Shown: positions 8,390-16,243 of the stretch, piece by piece
Numbering within the stretch: the stretch's first letter is position 1
Layout of the letters: every line of letters begins with the position of its first letter
Source: HGM13862 sp031553915
GTDB lineage: Bacteria > Bacillota > Dehalobacteriia > UBA4068
DNA length: 45,945 nt
Assembly (NCBI GenBank): GCA_031553915.1
Contig: JAVBKT010000019.1
Location: forward strand, 1-45,945
Reading direction: 5' to 3'
Notes under the pieces: model-generated
Told to the model about the DNA's origin: nothing
Databases searched by the model: none
The model's input: the letters and a program-made list of their open reading frames with translations, nothing else
Position numbers and translations under genes: made by a program

Positions 8390-8926
8390 ATGAAAAAAGG
8401 GCTAATTGTGATAATAATGGTTATTTTTGTGCTAACCCTCGCGGCATGCTCAAATGAGGAGCCGATTACTAACCCGGAAATTGATCTTGCACAAATGGAT
8501 GCAGCCGTGATAGTCAATTATTTTGAGCAGGCAGGGCTGCCTGTTGCAAATATTATTGTTTATGCTGAGGACACCGATGTTTATGGTGCGCTTGAAAGAG
8601 CAGATGCCTTTACCAGCAAGGTTTTGTTTGCGGACAGCCGTCTTGATCAAAGCGGCGCCAAAGCGCCTATCGGTGGTTCTGTTGAGGTTTATGCCACAGC
8701 AGAGCTGGCAGCGGCACGTGCGGATTATATAGAACTGATTTTTGATATTATCCCTGCCGCAGGCGAATATATCTATCTGCAGGATAATGTTTTGCTGCGG
8801 GTGGATCGTGCCTTGCTGGCAGAAGAGGCTACCGCCTATCTGGCTGTTTTGCAGGGGCTGGCAGATGGGGAGATAATTAATCTCAACACAGTAAACAATA
8901 GTGATGATACTGCTCCCGCTGAATAA
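8390..8926 (+). CDS. Predicted lipoprotein of unknown function
   Basis: 178 residues. MKKGL, a hydrophobic run and the lipobox LTLAAC with Cys20 mark it as a lipid-anchored exported protein. The mature part is acidic and alanine-rich with a repeated short beta/helix look (EVYATAELAAARADYIELIF) but no family I recognise. The start is fixed by GCAGGAGGTG six bases before ATG; a longer in-frame extension upstream has no signal-peptide character. It is transcribed opposite to flanking mnmG and rsmG, which normally adjoin, so it looks inserted. It has its own promoter and a shared terminator. Confidence 0.8.
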   Translation: MKKGLIVIIMVIFVLTLAACSNEEPITNPEIDLAQMDAAVIVNYFEQAGLPVANIIVYAEDTDVYGALERADAFTSKVLFADSRLDQSGAKAPIGGSVEVYATAELAAARADYIELIFDIIPAAGEYIYLQDNVLLRVDRALLAEEATAYLAVLQGLADGEIINLNTVNNSDDTAPAE

Positions 8927-8945
8927 AGCATATAAAAATCCGCTG

Positions 8946-8972
8946 AAATAGCCCTCTTTGAGGGCTATTTTT
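8946..8972. terminator. Bidirectional terminator between the lipoprotein gene and mnmG
   Basis: AAATAGCCCTC (8946-8956) pairs perfectly with GAGGGCTATTT (8960-8970), loop TTT, followed by TTT on the plus strand; it also lies just past the mnmG stop. Confidence 0.85.
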
Positions 8973-8983
8973 ATCTGGCAAGG

Positions 8984-10882
8984 TTAGTTGGTATTTTTGT
9001 TTATGTTTCCGGCGCGCAGATAAACCAGCAGCACATTAACATCTGCCGGCGAGACGCCGCTGATACGCGCGGCCTGCCCGATGGATACTGGCCGCAGCTT
9101 GTCCAGCCGCTGCGCTGATTCAGTAGAAAGCCCTTTGAGGCTGAGATAATCAATGCCCTCCGGCAGGCGCTTTTCTTCCAGATGATGAAAACGCTCCACC
9201 TGCTCCTGTTGCTTTTTGAGATAGCCGGCATATTTGAGGCTGACATCAACTTGCTCTTGAACCTGAGGGTGCAGTGGCTGCGGCGCAGGAGCTGCTTGCA
9301 GCAGAGTTTGATATTCAATATCCGGCCGCTGCATCAGAGCAGCGAGGCTGGTTGTTTTACCGGAACTGATACCCAGGGCATTTTGTTGCTCTATGCTGAG
9401 CTTTGTTTTGCTCATTCTTTCAATTTCTGCGGCAACAGCGGCTTTTTTTTCGGCAAAAAATGCTGCTCGCTCAGCAGAAATCAGCCCGTATTCCAGCCCC
9501 TTGTCGGTCAGGCGCAGATCCGCATTATCTTGCCGTAAAAGCAGGCGGTATTCACTGCGCGAGGTAAAAAGGCGGTAAGGCTCGTCGACCCCCTTGGTGG
9601 CCAGGTCGTCTGCTAGTACGCCAATATAAGCCTCAGCGCGGGTCAGCGTGAACTCCGCCAAGCCTTTGGCTTTGGCTGCGGCATTGATGCCAGCCAACAG
9701 CCCTTGGGCAGCAGCTTCTTCATAACCGCTGGTACCGTTGATTTGCCCGGCGCAATAAAGACCGCTGATTTTTTTCAGCTCCATGGTAATTTTCAGCTCT
9801 ATCGGGTCAAGGCAATCATATTCAATAGCATAGGCAGGGCGGACAATGCGGCAGCGCTCCAGCCCGGGAATGGTGCGCAAAAAGGCGTATTGCACCTCTT
9901 CTGGCAAGGAGGAGCTCATGCCCTGTACATAGTATTCATTGCCGTTTTCTGATTCCGGCTCGAGGAACAGCTGATGACTGTCGCGATCGGCAAAGCGAAC
10001 CACTTTATCTTCAATGCTGGGACAATATCTGGTGCCAATGCCCTTAATGCGTCCGGAATACAGCGGCGCGCGGTGCAGGTTGGCGCGGATAATCTCATGC
10101 GTTTGCGTGGTGGTATGGGATAGCCAACAAGGGATAGAAGGCCGCTTATACTGCCCTGGCTCGCTCATGAAAGAAAAGCAAAGACCGCTGTCCCCGTCCT
10201 GACGGCTGGTTTTACTAAAATCAATAGTGCTTTTATCCAACCGCGCCGGTGTTCCGGTCTTAAAGCGCGCCATAGACAGGCCCAGGCCGCGGAGATATGC
10301 CCCTAAAGCAGCGGAAGGGGGATAGCCGGCAGGCCCGGAGCTGTGCTCATATTCGCCAATAATAATTTTGCCGTTTAAGTATGTGCCAGAGCAAATAATC
10401 ACCTGATTGCTGAGGAAAACCGCTCCTGCTGCAGTGATACAGCCTTTAATCTGGTTGTCTTCGACAATCAGATTAAAGGCCTCTCCCTGGCGGATGGACA
10501 AATTTTCGGTATGCTCCAGGCGGCGGCGCATCAGCAACTGGTAGAGCTGCTTGTCTATTTGCGCCCGCAGGGCGCGTACAGCCGGGCCGCGGCCGGTATT
10601 CAGCATGCGGATTTGGATGAGGCTTTGATCGGTGATTTCCGCCATGGCTCCGCCCAGTGCATCAATCTCACGCACTACCACGCTTTTGGCCGGGCCGCCG
10701 ATGGCCGGGTTACAAGGCGCCAGTGCGATCGATTCGGGGTTCATGGTCAGCAGCAGCGTATTTGTTCCCATGCGCGCAGCTGCCAGCGCAGCCTCGCAGC
10801 CCGCATGGCCGCCGCCGATGACGATCACATCATAGCTACCGGCGATATATTGGTTGTCAGTAAGAGTTGTTTGTATTGGCAT
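8984..10882 (-). CDS. mnmG: tRNA uridine-5-carboxymethylaminomethyl modification enzyme MnmG (GidA)
   Basis: 632-residue FAD enzyme that works with MnmE to place (carboxymethyl)aminomethyl groups on wobble U34 of tRNAs. The FAD dinucleotide fold is GGGHAGCEAALAAAR near the N-terminus; the family blocks NPAIGGPAKSVVVREIDALGG, GTYLNGKIIIGE and the C-terminal SGYEEAAAQGLLAGINAA are present, with the usual helical C-terminus for MnmE contact. About 15 residues precede the usual MnmG start (YDVIVIGGG) and the ribosome-binding site is weak, so the exact start is uncertain. Its partner gene mnmE is 5 kb away across the origin. Confidence 0.97.
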   Translation of the reverse strand: MPIQTTLTDNQYIAGSYDVIVIGGGHAGCEAALAAARMGTNTLLLTMNPESIALAPCNPAIGGPAKSVVVREIDALGGAMAEITDQSLIQIRMLNTGRGPAVRALRAQIDKQLYQLLMRRRLEHTENLSIRQGEAFNLIVEDNQIKGCITAAGAVFLSNQVIICSGTYLNGKIIIGEYEHSSGPAGYPPSAALGAYLRGLGLSMARFKTGTPARLDKSTIDFSKTSRQDGDSGLCFSFMSEPGQYKRPSIPCWLSHTTTQTHEIIRANLHRAPLYSGRIKGIGTRYCPSIEDKVVRFADRDSHQLFLEPESENGNEYYVQGMSSSLPEEVQYAFLRTIPGLERCRIVRPAYAIEYDCLDPIELKITMELKKISGLYCAGQINGTSGYEEAAAQGLLAGINAAAKAKGLAEFTLTRAEAYIGVLADDLATKGVDEPYRLFTSRSEYRLLLRQDNADLRLTDKGLEYGLISAERAAFFAEKKAAVAAEIERMSKTKLSIEQQNALGISSGKTTSLAALMQRPDIEYQTLLQAAPAPQPLHPQVQEQVDVSLKYAGYLKKQQEQVERFHHLEEKRLPEGIDYLSLKGLSTESAQRLDKLRPVSIGQAARISGVSPADVNVLLVYLRAGNINKNTN

Positions 10883-11084
10883 AAACAGTCTTTCTTAGCT
10901 AAATAATAGTACGTTTGTTAGGTTTGTCGTCGAGCGCAAATTTTGCGGGGCTGAGCAAGGCGGGTACAACTGCCAAACTAGCTATTTCTGCCGCAAGGGC
11001 AAATTTTCCTTTATTTTTTGCTATGGCGGCAATATTTTCTATACATAGCAGTGACAAAGGTTATTGCGGCGACTATATAATAGC

Positions 11085-11130
11085 AAAAAAACCTGCATAT
11101 GGTTTATGTTCCGCCATAGCAGGTTTTTTT
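11085..11130. terminator. Terminator downstream of dnaA
   Basis: AAAAAAACCTGC (11085-11096) pairs with GCAGGTTTTTTT (11119-11130), with further pairing inside; T-tracts flank the stem on both strands. It separates dnaA from mnmG. The rest of the gap 10883-11169 shows no supported gene. Confidence 0.85.
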
Positions 11131-11169
11131 ATTAGCTCTTGCTAGCTCAAGGTTCGGTTTGTGGTAGCT

Positions 11170-12501
11170 TTATTTGCCTAAAAGAGTATGCTCAATTTCC
11201 GTCAAAGAGTGATCTAGCTGGGAATCAGTTTTGCGGCCGGTGCCAATTTTTTCACAGGCATACATCACTGTCGTATGGTCGCGGCCGCCAAAATCGCGCC
11301 CGATCTGCGGTGTGGTTGCCCCCACCATTTCCCGGCAAATATACATGGCTATCTGGCGGGGATAGGTGATATAGCGGTCTTTTTTCTTGCCGCGCATATC
11401 CTCAATGCTGATCTGATAATAATCAGCAACGGTTTTTTGCACCAGGTTGATCGTCAGCTTGGGCGGGCCATCAGGGATCAAGACCTCTTTCAAAACTTCT
11501 TTGGCAAAGGCCATATCAGCATGGGCCTGCTTGCTGATTTCGCAGCAATAGATGACCTTATTCAAGGCGCCTTCCAGCTCGCGAATATTGGTTTTGATGC
11601 GATCGGCAATCAGGGAAATCACGTCATTATCAACAGTGATATGTTCGCTCATGGCTTTGCGCTGCAAAATAGCGCAGCGTGTTTCCCAGTCTGGCGGCTG
11701 AATATCAGTGATCAGCCCCCACTCAAAGCGGGAACGCAAACGTTCCTCCAGAGGATTAATTTCTTTTGGCGGGCGGTCAGAGCTGATAACTATTTGTTTA
11801 CCGGCATCATGCAAAGCATTAAAGGTATGGAAAAATTCTTCCTGAATACGGTCCTTGTCTGTTAAAAACTGGATATCATCGATAAGGAGAATATCAGTAT
11901 TACGGTAACGTGATTTAAAGGTATCAAGGCGGTTTTCGCGAAGCAAAGAGATAAACTCATTGGTAAACGCTTCAGAGCTGACATAGACAACCTTTTTGCC
12001 CGGAGTCTTTTTTAGCACAGCTTGTCCAATGGCATGCATCAGGTGGGTTTTCCCCAAGCCGCTGCCACCATAGATGAACAAGGGGTTATAGCTGCGCGAG
12101 GGGCTCTCAGCCACGGCCATAGCTGCGGCATGGGCAAAGCGGTTGGAGCTGCCAACCACAAAGGAATCAAAGGTATAGCGCGGATTAAAGCTGGGGGAAT
12201 GCACATAGTTACTGGCGCGAACAGCGTTTTTCTTGATCAGATCCGGAATACTTTCATTGGAAAGATCAACTATTACCGGGAAGACGCTTTCTCCCAGAGA
12301 TTCGCTCAAAACATCGGTCAACATCGACATATATAAGGTCTCGATGGCATTTTTGGCAAATTCATCACTGACGCAAATGTATATAGTATCGTTTTGTTTT
12401 TCTACGCGAAGAATAGTGTCATTGGAAAACCACTGGTCGTAGCTGCTTTCCCGTACTTCATCCTTGATTTTGGTGAGTGTTTGCTGCCAAAAAGCCTCCA
12501 C
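11170..12501 (-). CDS. dnaA: Chromosomal replication initiator DnaA
   Basis: AAA+ initiator that melts oriC. Four domains in order: N-terminal domain I (FWQQTLTKIKDEVRESSYDQWF), a short linker, the ATPase with Walker A GGSGLGKTH (145-153) and Walker B LLIDDIQFL, and the C-terminal DNA-binding domain with the signature RDHTTVMYACEKI. I prefer the GTG start at 12501, preceded by AAGGGGGAG at good spacing and giving 443 residues; an in-frame ATG at 12522 adds seven residues but has a poor ribosome-binding site. The gene reads away from three DnaA boxes. dnaN does not follow; mnmG does. Confidence 0.97.
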   Translation of the reverse strand: MEAFWQQTLTKIKDEVRESSYDQWFSNDTILRVEKQNDTIYICVSDEFAKNAIETLYMSMLTDVLSESLGESVFPVIVDLSNESIPDLIKKNAVRASNYVHSPSFNPRYTFDSFVVGSSNRFAHAAAMAVAESPSRSYNPLFIYGGSGLGKTHLMHAIGQAVLKKTPGKKVVYVSSEAFTNEFISLLRENRLDTFKSRYRNTDILLIDDIQFLTDKDRIQEEFFHTFNALHDAGKQIVISSDRPPKEINPLEERLRSRFEWGLITDIQPPDWETRCAILQRKAMSEHITVDNDVISLIADRIKTNIRELEGALNKVIYCCEISKQAHADMAFAKEVLKEVLIPDGPPKLTINLVQKTVADYYQISIEDMRGKKKDRYITYPRQIAMYICREMVGATTPQIGRDFGGRDHTTVMYACEKIGTGRKTDSQLDHSLTEIEHTLLGK

Positions 12502-12529
12502 CTTATCGTCTCCCCCTTGCATCCATTTT

Positions 12530-12690
12530 GGGAAAAAAAATAAATCCCGCCGTGCTTCTCTTGTGGATAAACATCATAACAAGATAATCATAGCAAAAGT
12601 TATCCACATTTTCAAGGGTTTTTTTCTTTGCAAATAAACAAAAATGACCCGAAAAATAATTTATCCACAAGAGTCAGGAAGAAATTAATT
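12530..12690. other. oriC: Replication origin oriC
   Basis: AT-rich region between divergent dnaA and rpmH with three perfect DnaA boxes: 12562-12570 (reverse), 12600-12608 (forward) and 12661-12669 (forward). A/T-rich tracts around 12530-12545 and 12610-12660 are candidates for the unwinding element. In Bacillota origins the DnaA boxes usually flank dnaA, so further boxes could exist on the far side of the gene, but none were seen in 10883-11169. Confidence 0.85.
12587..12615 (-). promoter_or_regulatory. dnaA promoter with a DnaA box in its spacer
   Basis: Minus strand: TTGAAA (12610-12615), 17-base spacer, TATGAT (12587-12592). The DnaA box at 12600-12608 lies inside the spacer, so bound DnaA should block its own promoter. 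Confidence 0.75.
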
Positions 12691-12717
12691 GACAACCTAT
12701 TTTTGTTAGTATATACT
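12689..12717 (+). promoter_or_regulatory. rpmH promoter
   Basis: Perfect -35 TTGACA (12689-12694), 17-base spacer, TATACT (12712-12717). A DnaA box lies about 20 bp upstream at 12661-12669. Confidence 0.85.
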
Positions 12718-12817
12718 TTTACTGTTAACGTAAATTCGGGAACTATGCCTACTTTGTTTGGCTGCATAAGGCAGAGAACAAAGCAGTATTTCCCTAAAAA
12801 TAGGAGGAAAGTTACCA

Positions 12818-12955
12818 ATGGTTAAAAGAACGTATCAACCGAAAAAGAGAGTGCATAAACGAGTTCATGGTTTTCTATCGAGAATGAAAACCAAATCCGG
12901 ACGTGGTGTTCTGGCCCGCAGACGCGCTCGCGGCAGAAAATCCTTAACTGTATAA
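12818..12955 (+). CDS. rpmH: 50S ribosomal protein L34
   Basis: A 45-residue very basic protein beginning MVKRTYQPKKR and continuing with HGFLSRMKTKSGRGVLARRRARGRK-type family sequence, ending KSLTV. It binds 23S rRNA in the large subunit. Start ATG follows AGGAGGAAAG. It is first in the rpmH-rnpA-yidD-yidC-jag-mnmE series, conserved at bacterial origins. Confidence 0.97.
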   Translation: MVKRTYQPKKRVHKRVHGFLSRMKTKSGRGVLARRRARGRKSLTV

Positions 12956-12967
12956 GGCGAGTGATTT

Positions 12968-13297
12968 ATGCTGAGCGCATCCTTTCGCCTGCAAAAGCGT
13001 CGTGACTTTGGCTGTGTTTACCGCAAGGGTAAAGCAAAGGCAACGTCTGCTTTTGTTTTTTACCGTCTGAGACGTAGGGGTGGCGGGGTCAGAATAGGGT
13101 TTTCCGCCTCAAAAAAACTGGGCAATGCTGTTACCCGCAACCGGATTAAAAGAGTGTTTCGCCATATTGTACAAGAACAGCTGGAAAATTTCCCACTTAG
13201 CAGCGATTATATTTTTGTCATTCGCAATGGCGCTTTGGAATTAACCTTTCAGCAATTGTCGCAGCAAATCAGCAATATGCTCAGCAAAGAAAGCTAA
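12968..13297 (+). CDS. rnpA: Ribonuclease P protein component
   Basis: 109-residue basic protein that assists the RNase P RNA in removing tRNA 5' leaders. The RNR motif (RNRIKR, 57-62) that contacts the RNA is intact, preceded by FSASKKLGNAV; the N-terminal LSASFRLQKRRDFGCVYRKG is the usual family opening. It starts 12 bases after rpmH and is surely cotranscribed with it. Length is typical. Confidence 0.96.
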   Translation: MLSASFRLQKRRDFGCVYRKGKAKATSAFVFYRLRRRGGGVRIGFSASKKLGNAVTRNRIKRVFRHIVQEQLENFPLSSDYIFVIRNGALELTFQQLSQQISNMLSKES

Positions 13298-13339
13298 AGC
13301 GCAAGCAATAGGCAGCGCCATAAAAGGTGAATAGTTTAG

Positions 13340-13549
13340 ATGAAAAAAGTGCTGATATTTTTAGTTAAAGGCTATCAAAGGGTTATTTCACCACTGCTGC
13401 AACCCCGTTGTATCTACTTGCCCACCTGTTCGCAATATTTTATTGAAGCAGTGGAAAAGTATGGAGCAATCAAAGGGGGATTGATGGGCATTAAAAGAAT
13501 TGCCCGCTGCAACCCCTTTCACGAAGGCGGCTATGATCCTGTGCCCTAA
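13340..13549 (+). CDS. yidD: Membrane protein insertion efficiency factor YidD
   Basis: 69 residues with the conserved cysteine-rich core: YQRVISPLLQPRCIYLPTCSQY, then EAVEKYGAIKGG and IARCNPFHEGGYDPVP. It is a membrane-associated helper of YidC-dependent insertion. The position between rnpA and yidC is the standard one. Confidence 0.96.
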   Translation: MKKVLIFLVKGYQRVISPLLQPRCIYLPTCSQYFIEAVEKYGAIKGGLMGIKRIARCNPFHEGGYDPVP

Positions 13550-13663
13550 AGAGGGGCAGGCAAAGAGGCCTGTTTTGCTTTGCGTAGAAACAGATAACAG
13601 CTAAACCAAGCCTGGGGAAGACAATTCACAGGCGTGTGATCAATCGTTCGGAGGAATGAAATA

Positions 13664-14968
13664 GTGAATTTTTTGTTAAATTTGCAGATTTTGGCCGCTA
13701 ACCCTTTTGTAGTTGCTTGGGAAGCTATCAAAACCTTTTTGGCCAACTGCATTGAATGGTTTTTTAACCTGACCCTGAGCATGGGTATACCCAGCTATAT
13801 TTTGGCGATTTTTCTCTTTACTATTATTGTTAAGGTTTTGACCCAGCCTTTGCAGAGCAAACAGCTGCGTTCAACCCGCCGCATTCAGATGCTGAAACCC
13901 GAAGTAGATGAAATCAAAAAGCGTTATGCCAGTGACCCGCAAAAACAGCAACAGCTGACCATGGCGCTTTATAAAGAGCATAACGCATCGCCAATGGCCG
14001 GATGTTTGCCGCTATTAATCCAAATGCCGATTTTGATCGCTTTGTTTACGACATTGCGCCAATTTGGCGTTGAGGGCTCTGCTTATCCTGTGCATCCGGA
14101 GTTTTTTAATTTCTGGGTTTGGGATAATTTGGCGATGCCGATCAATGAGACAGAAGGTCTGTTTCATCGGCTGCTGTTGCCGGTATTAGTGGCGCTATCA
14201 CAATTGCTGCAACAATTGGTTACTGCAACCAATCTTCAAGACCGCCAGCAAAAGCTGATGCTGCTTTTGATGCCGCTGATGTTTATGTTCATTACCCAAG
14301 GCTTCCCGGTGCTGCTCGCTTTTTACTGGATTTTCTACAGCTTAATCGGCGCAGCTATCACCTATCCGATTTTGAAACACTGGAAGAAAGTTGACCAAGC
14401 AGCCATTGATGCCAAACGTGCGGCAAAAGAGGCGGAAGAGGAAGAAAAAAGAGCTAAACGTGAAGCTGCTCGTGAAAGAAACCGCAATAAAAACAAAAAA
14501 ACGCAGCAGCATAAAAAAGCTAATTATGAAACCAAAGCAGGCGATATTCAGCTGGAGGAAGGCATAGAAGAAGATGCCGCAGCAGATGAAGAGGCTGTTG
14601 AGGAAGAAGATTTGAGCTATCTTGACGAGCTGGAAGATGAAGAGCGCGAGGCGATCCTGGCAGAAAGAGAAAAGGAAGAGCGTTTCCAGGCGCATTTAAA
14701 AGAGCGCAATTTTACCATTAAGAAAAAGAGAATGAAACTTCACCCCTATGATAGCGAGGCAGTGGAAGTGGAGCTGGTTGTTGACGAGCGCGGGCAGGAA
14801 ATGGAGCTGGCGCAAATGCGTAAACGCTTTTTTGAACAGCAAGGCCCGCAGGGCATGCCCAATATGAGCCTTAGCGATGTTTTTGGCTTTGGCAAAAAGA
14901 AGAAAAAAACGCAAGCCGAGGCGAAACAAAATGGCCAAGAGCAGCCAGAAGATGAAAAAGAAAAATAG
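13664..14968 (+). CDS. yidC: Membrane protein insertase YidC with long charged C-terminal tail
   Basis: 434 residues, against about 260 in typical Firmicute YidC/SpoIIIJ. The first 240 residues are the conserved insertase: transmembrane segments near 28-60, 112-135, 168-190 and 198-235, the cytoplasmic hairpin (RIQMLKPEVDEIKKRY) and the hydrophilic-groove arginine region (QSKQLRSTRR). Residues 241-434 form a highly charged, probably coiled-coil or disordered tail: first basic (KRAKREAARERNRNKNKK), then acidic (EEDAAADEEAVEEEDL), then basic again. The start is GTG with GGAGGA upstream; the nearby ATG meets a stop after one sense codon. It partners SecYEG or works alone. Jag follows, as in many Bacillota. 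Confidence 0.95.
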   Translation: MNFLLNLQILAANPFVVAWEAIKTFLANCIEWFFNLTLSMGIPSYILAIFLFTIIVKVLTQPLQSKQLRSTRRIQMLKPEVDEIKKRYASDPQKQQQLTMALYKEHNASPMAGCLPLLIQMPILIALFTTLRQFGVEGSAYPVHPEFFNFWVWDNLAMPINETEGLFHRLLLPVLVALSQLLQQLVTATNLQDRQQKLMLLLMPLMFMFITQGFPVLLAFYWIFYSLIGAAITYPILKHWKKVDQAAIDAKRAAKEAEEEEKRAKREAARERNRNKNKKTQQHKKANYETKAGDIQLEEGIEEDAAADEEAVEEEDLSYLDELEDEEREAILAEREKEERFQAHLKERNFTIKKKRMKLHPYDSEAVEVELVVDERGQEMELAQMRKRFFEQQGPQGMPNMSLSDVFGFGKKKKKTQAEAKQNGQEQPEDEKEK

Positions 14969-14985
14969 TTAAACATAGACACTCA

Positions 14986-15021
14986 GCAGCATAAGGGCAA
15001 ACAAATAATCCTTTATGCTGC
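14986..15021 (+). other. Stem-loop between yidC and jag
   Basis: GCAGCATAA (14986-14994) pairs with TTATGCTGC (15013-15021). There is no following T-tract, so it may be a processing or stabilising hairpin rather than a terminator. Confidence 0.4.
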
Positions 15022-15113
15022 AAGCTGTCTGTTTTGGGGTTTGCACATCCCCGGGAACGATAATTGCAAAACGATTATATCCGTTTTGATACCTAGGCGT
15101 GGGAGGATAAAAA

Positions 15114-16091
15114 ATGGCAAAATCATATGAGGCCAGTGGTAAAACAGTTGATGAAGCTATTGATTTGGCATGTGCTTTGGCCGGTGCAACTATTGAAAAT
15201 GTAGAAATTGAGATTTTGGAGCTGGGCGGCAAAGGCCTTTTTGGACTGGGGCATAAAGATGCCAGAGTGCGCGTTACTGTTGAAGAAAGCGCAGCAGAAG
15301 AAAGAAAAGAGCCGGTCAGCACCTTTGGCCAAAGGAAAAACAAGAAAGAAATTAAGGCGAAAAAACCGCTTGCGGATATTGAGATTGCGCCAATTGTGGT
15401 GATTGATCCTGCGCATAAGCTGCCGCGAGACAACGCTGATAAAAAGAATAATAGCGCTAAGGCTTATGACAGAGCCCCCCGGGAAGAGGAAGACAAAAAC
15501 GAATTCCATCGTGAATCACGCGCCACAATGGTTGTTGAGGGTGCGATGGCGGAAGAAATCTTTGCTCAGGCAAAACAATTCCTCGAGCCAATTTTTGTAA
15601 ACATGGGAGCCAGCCCTACTTTTAATACAGCGATTAAAGATGGCATCCTCTGGATTGTGCTCTCCGGTGAAAAACTGGGCCTTTTGATTGGCCGCCGGGG
15701 AGAGACGCTTAACGCTATGCAATATCTGGTTAATTTGGCTGTTGGCAAACAGCGCAATGACCGGGTGCGTATTGTCCTTGACGTTGAGGGGTATCGTGAA
15801 AGCCGTGAACAGACCCTGGTTTCTCTGGCTAAAAAAATGGCGGAAAAGGCAGTCAGAACCGGACGCAGAGTGGAACTGGAGCCGATGAATCCGCATGAGC
15901 GACGCATTGTGCATATTGCTTTGCAAAACGACAGGAGAGTGGAAACCACCAGCCATGGCGAAGAGCCCTACCGCAGAGTGGTTGTACTTTCGAAAAAGCG
16001 CCGCAGCCGCCACCAAGACAGCCACAGTAAAACGCAGCGTGAGCCCTCCTTGCCCAATGTGATCATCGAGCATGATACAGACGAGCAATAA
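15114..16091 (+). CDS. jag: RNA-binding protein Jag/KhpB (Jag_N-KH-R3H)
   Basis: 325 residues. The Jag_N domain fills the first 60 (SYEASGKTVDEAIDLACALAG ... GLFGLGHKDARV), a basic charged linker follows, then a type II KH domain with GLLIGRRGETLNAMQYL and an R3H domain ending with MNPHERRIVH and the SHGEEPYRRVVV block. KhpB in streptococci and other Firmicutes forms a complex with KhpA and influences cell elongation and small RNA regulation. RBS GGGAGGAT precedes ATG. It lies next to yidC, as usual. Confidence 0.95.
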   Translation: MAKSYEASGKTVDEAIDLACALAGATIENVEIEILELGGKGLFGLGHKDARVRVTVEESAAEERKEPVSTFGQRKNKKEIKAKKPLADIEIAPIVVIDPAHKLPRDNADKKNNSAKAYDRAPREEEDKNEFHRESRATMVVEGAMAEEIFAQAKQFLEPIFVNMGASPTFNTAIKDGILWIVLSGEKLGLLIGRRGETLNAMQYLVNLAVGKQRNDRVRIVLDVEGYRESREQTLVSLAKKMAEKAVRTGRRVELEPMNPHERRIVHIALQNDRRVETTSHGEEPYRRVVVLSKKRRSRHQDSHSKTQREPSLPNVIIEHDTDEQ

Positions 16092-16148
16092 GCGGCTTGC
16101 CCTTGTCTAATAACTAGTGGATCGAGCATAGAAATATGTGAGCAAAGT

Positions 16149-16170
16149 GCCTGCGTTAAGTAGCGCAGGC
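16149..16170 (+). other. Stem-loop between jag and mnmE
   Basis: GCCTGCG (16149-16155) pairs with CGCAGGC (16164-16170). No T-run follows, so full termination is unlikely. Confidence 0.4.
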
Positions 16171-16243
16171 GCTTGCATATCCAAAAGCAATGAGGCCGGT
16201 TAAATATCCGCCTATCCAGTAAGCAAAGCATGAGGACAGGAAG

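Noticed and set aside
10915..11145. 76-codon open frame between mnmG and dnaA
   Set aside because: It runs through the dnaA terminator and lies opposite to both flanking genes with no ribosome-binding site.
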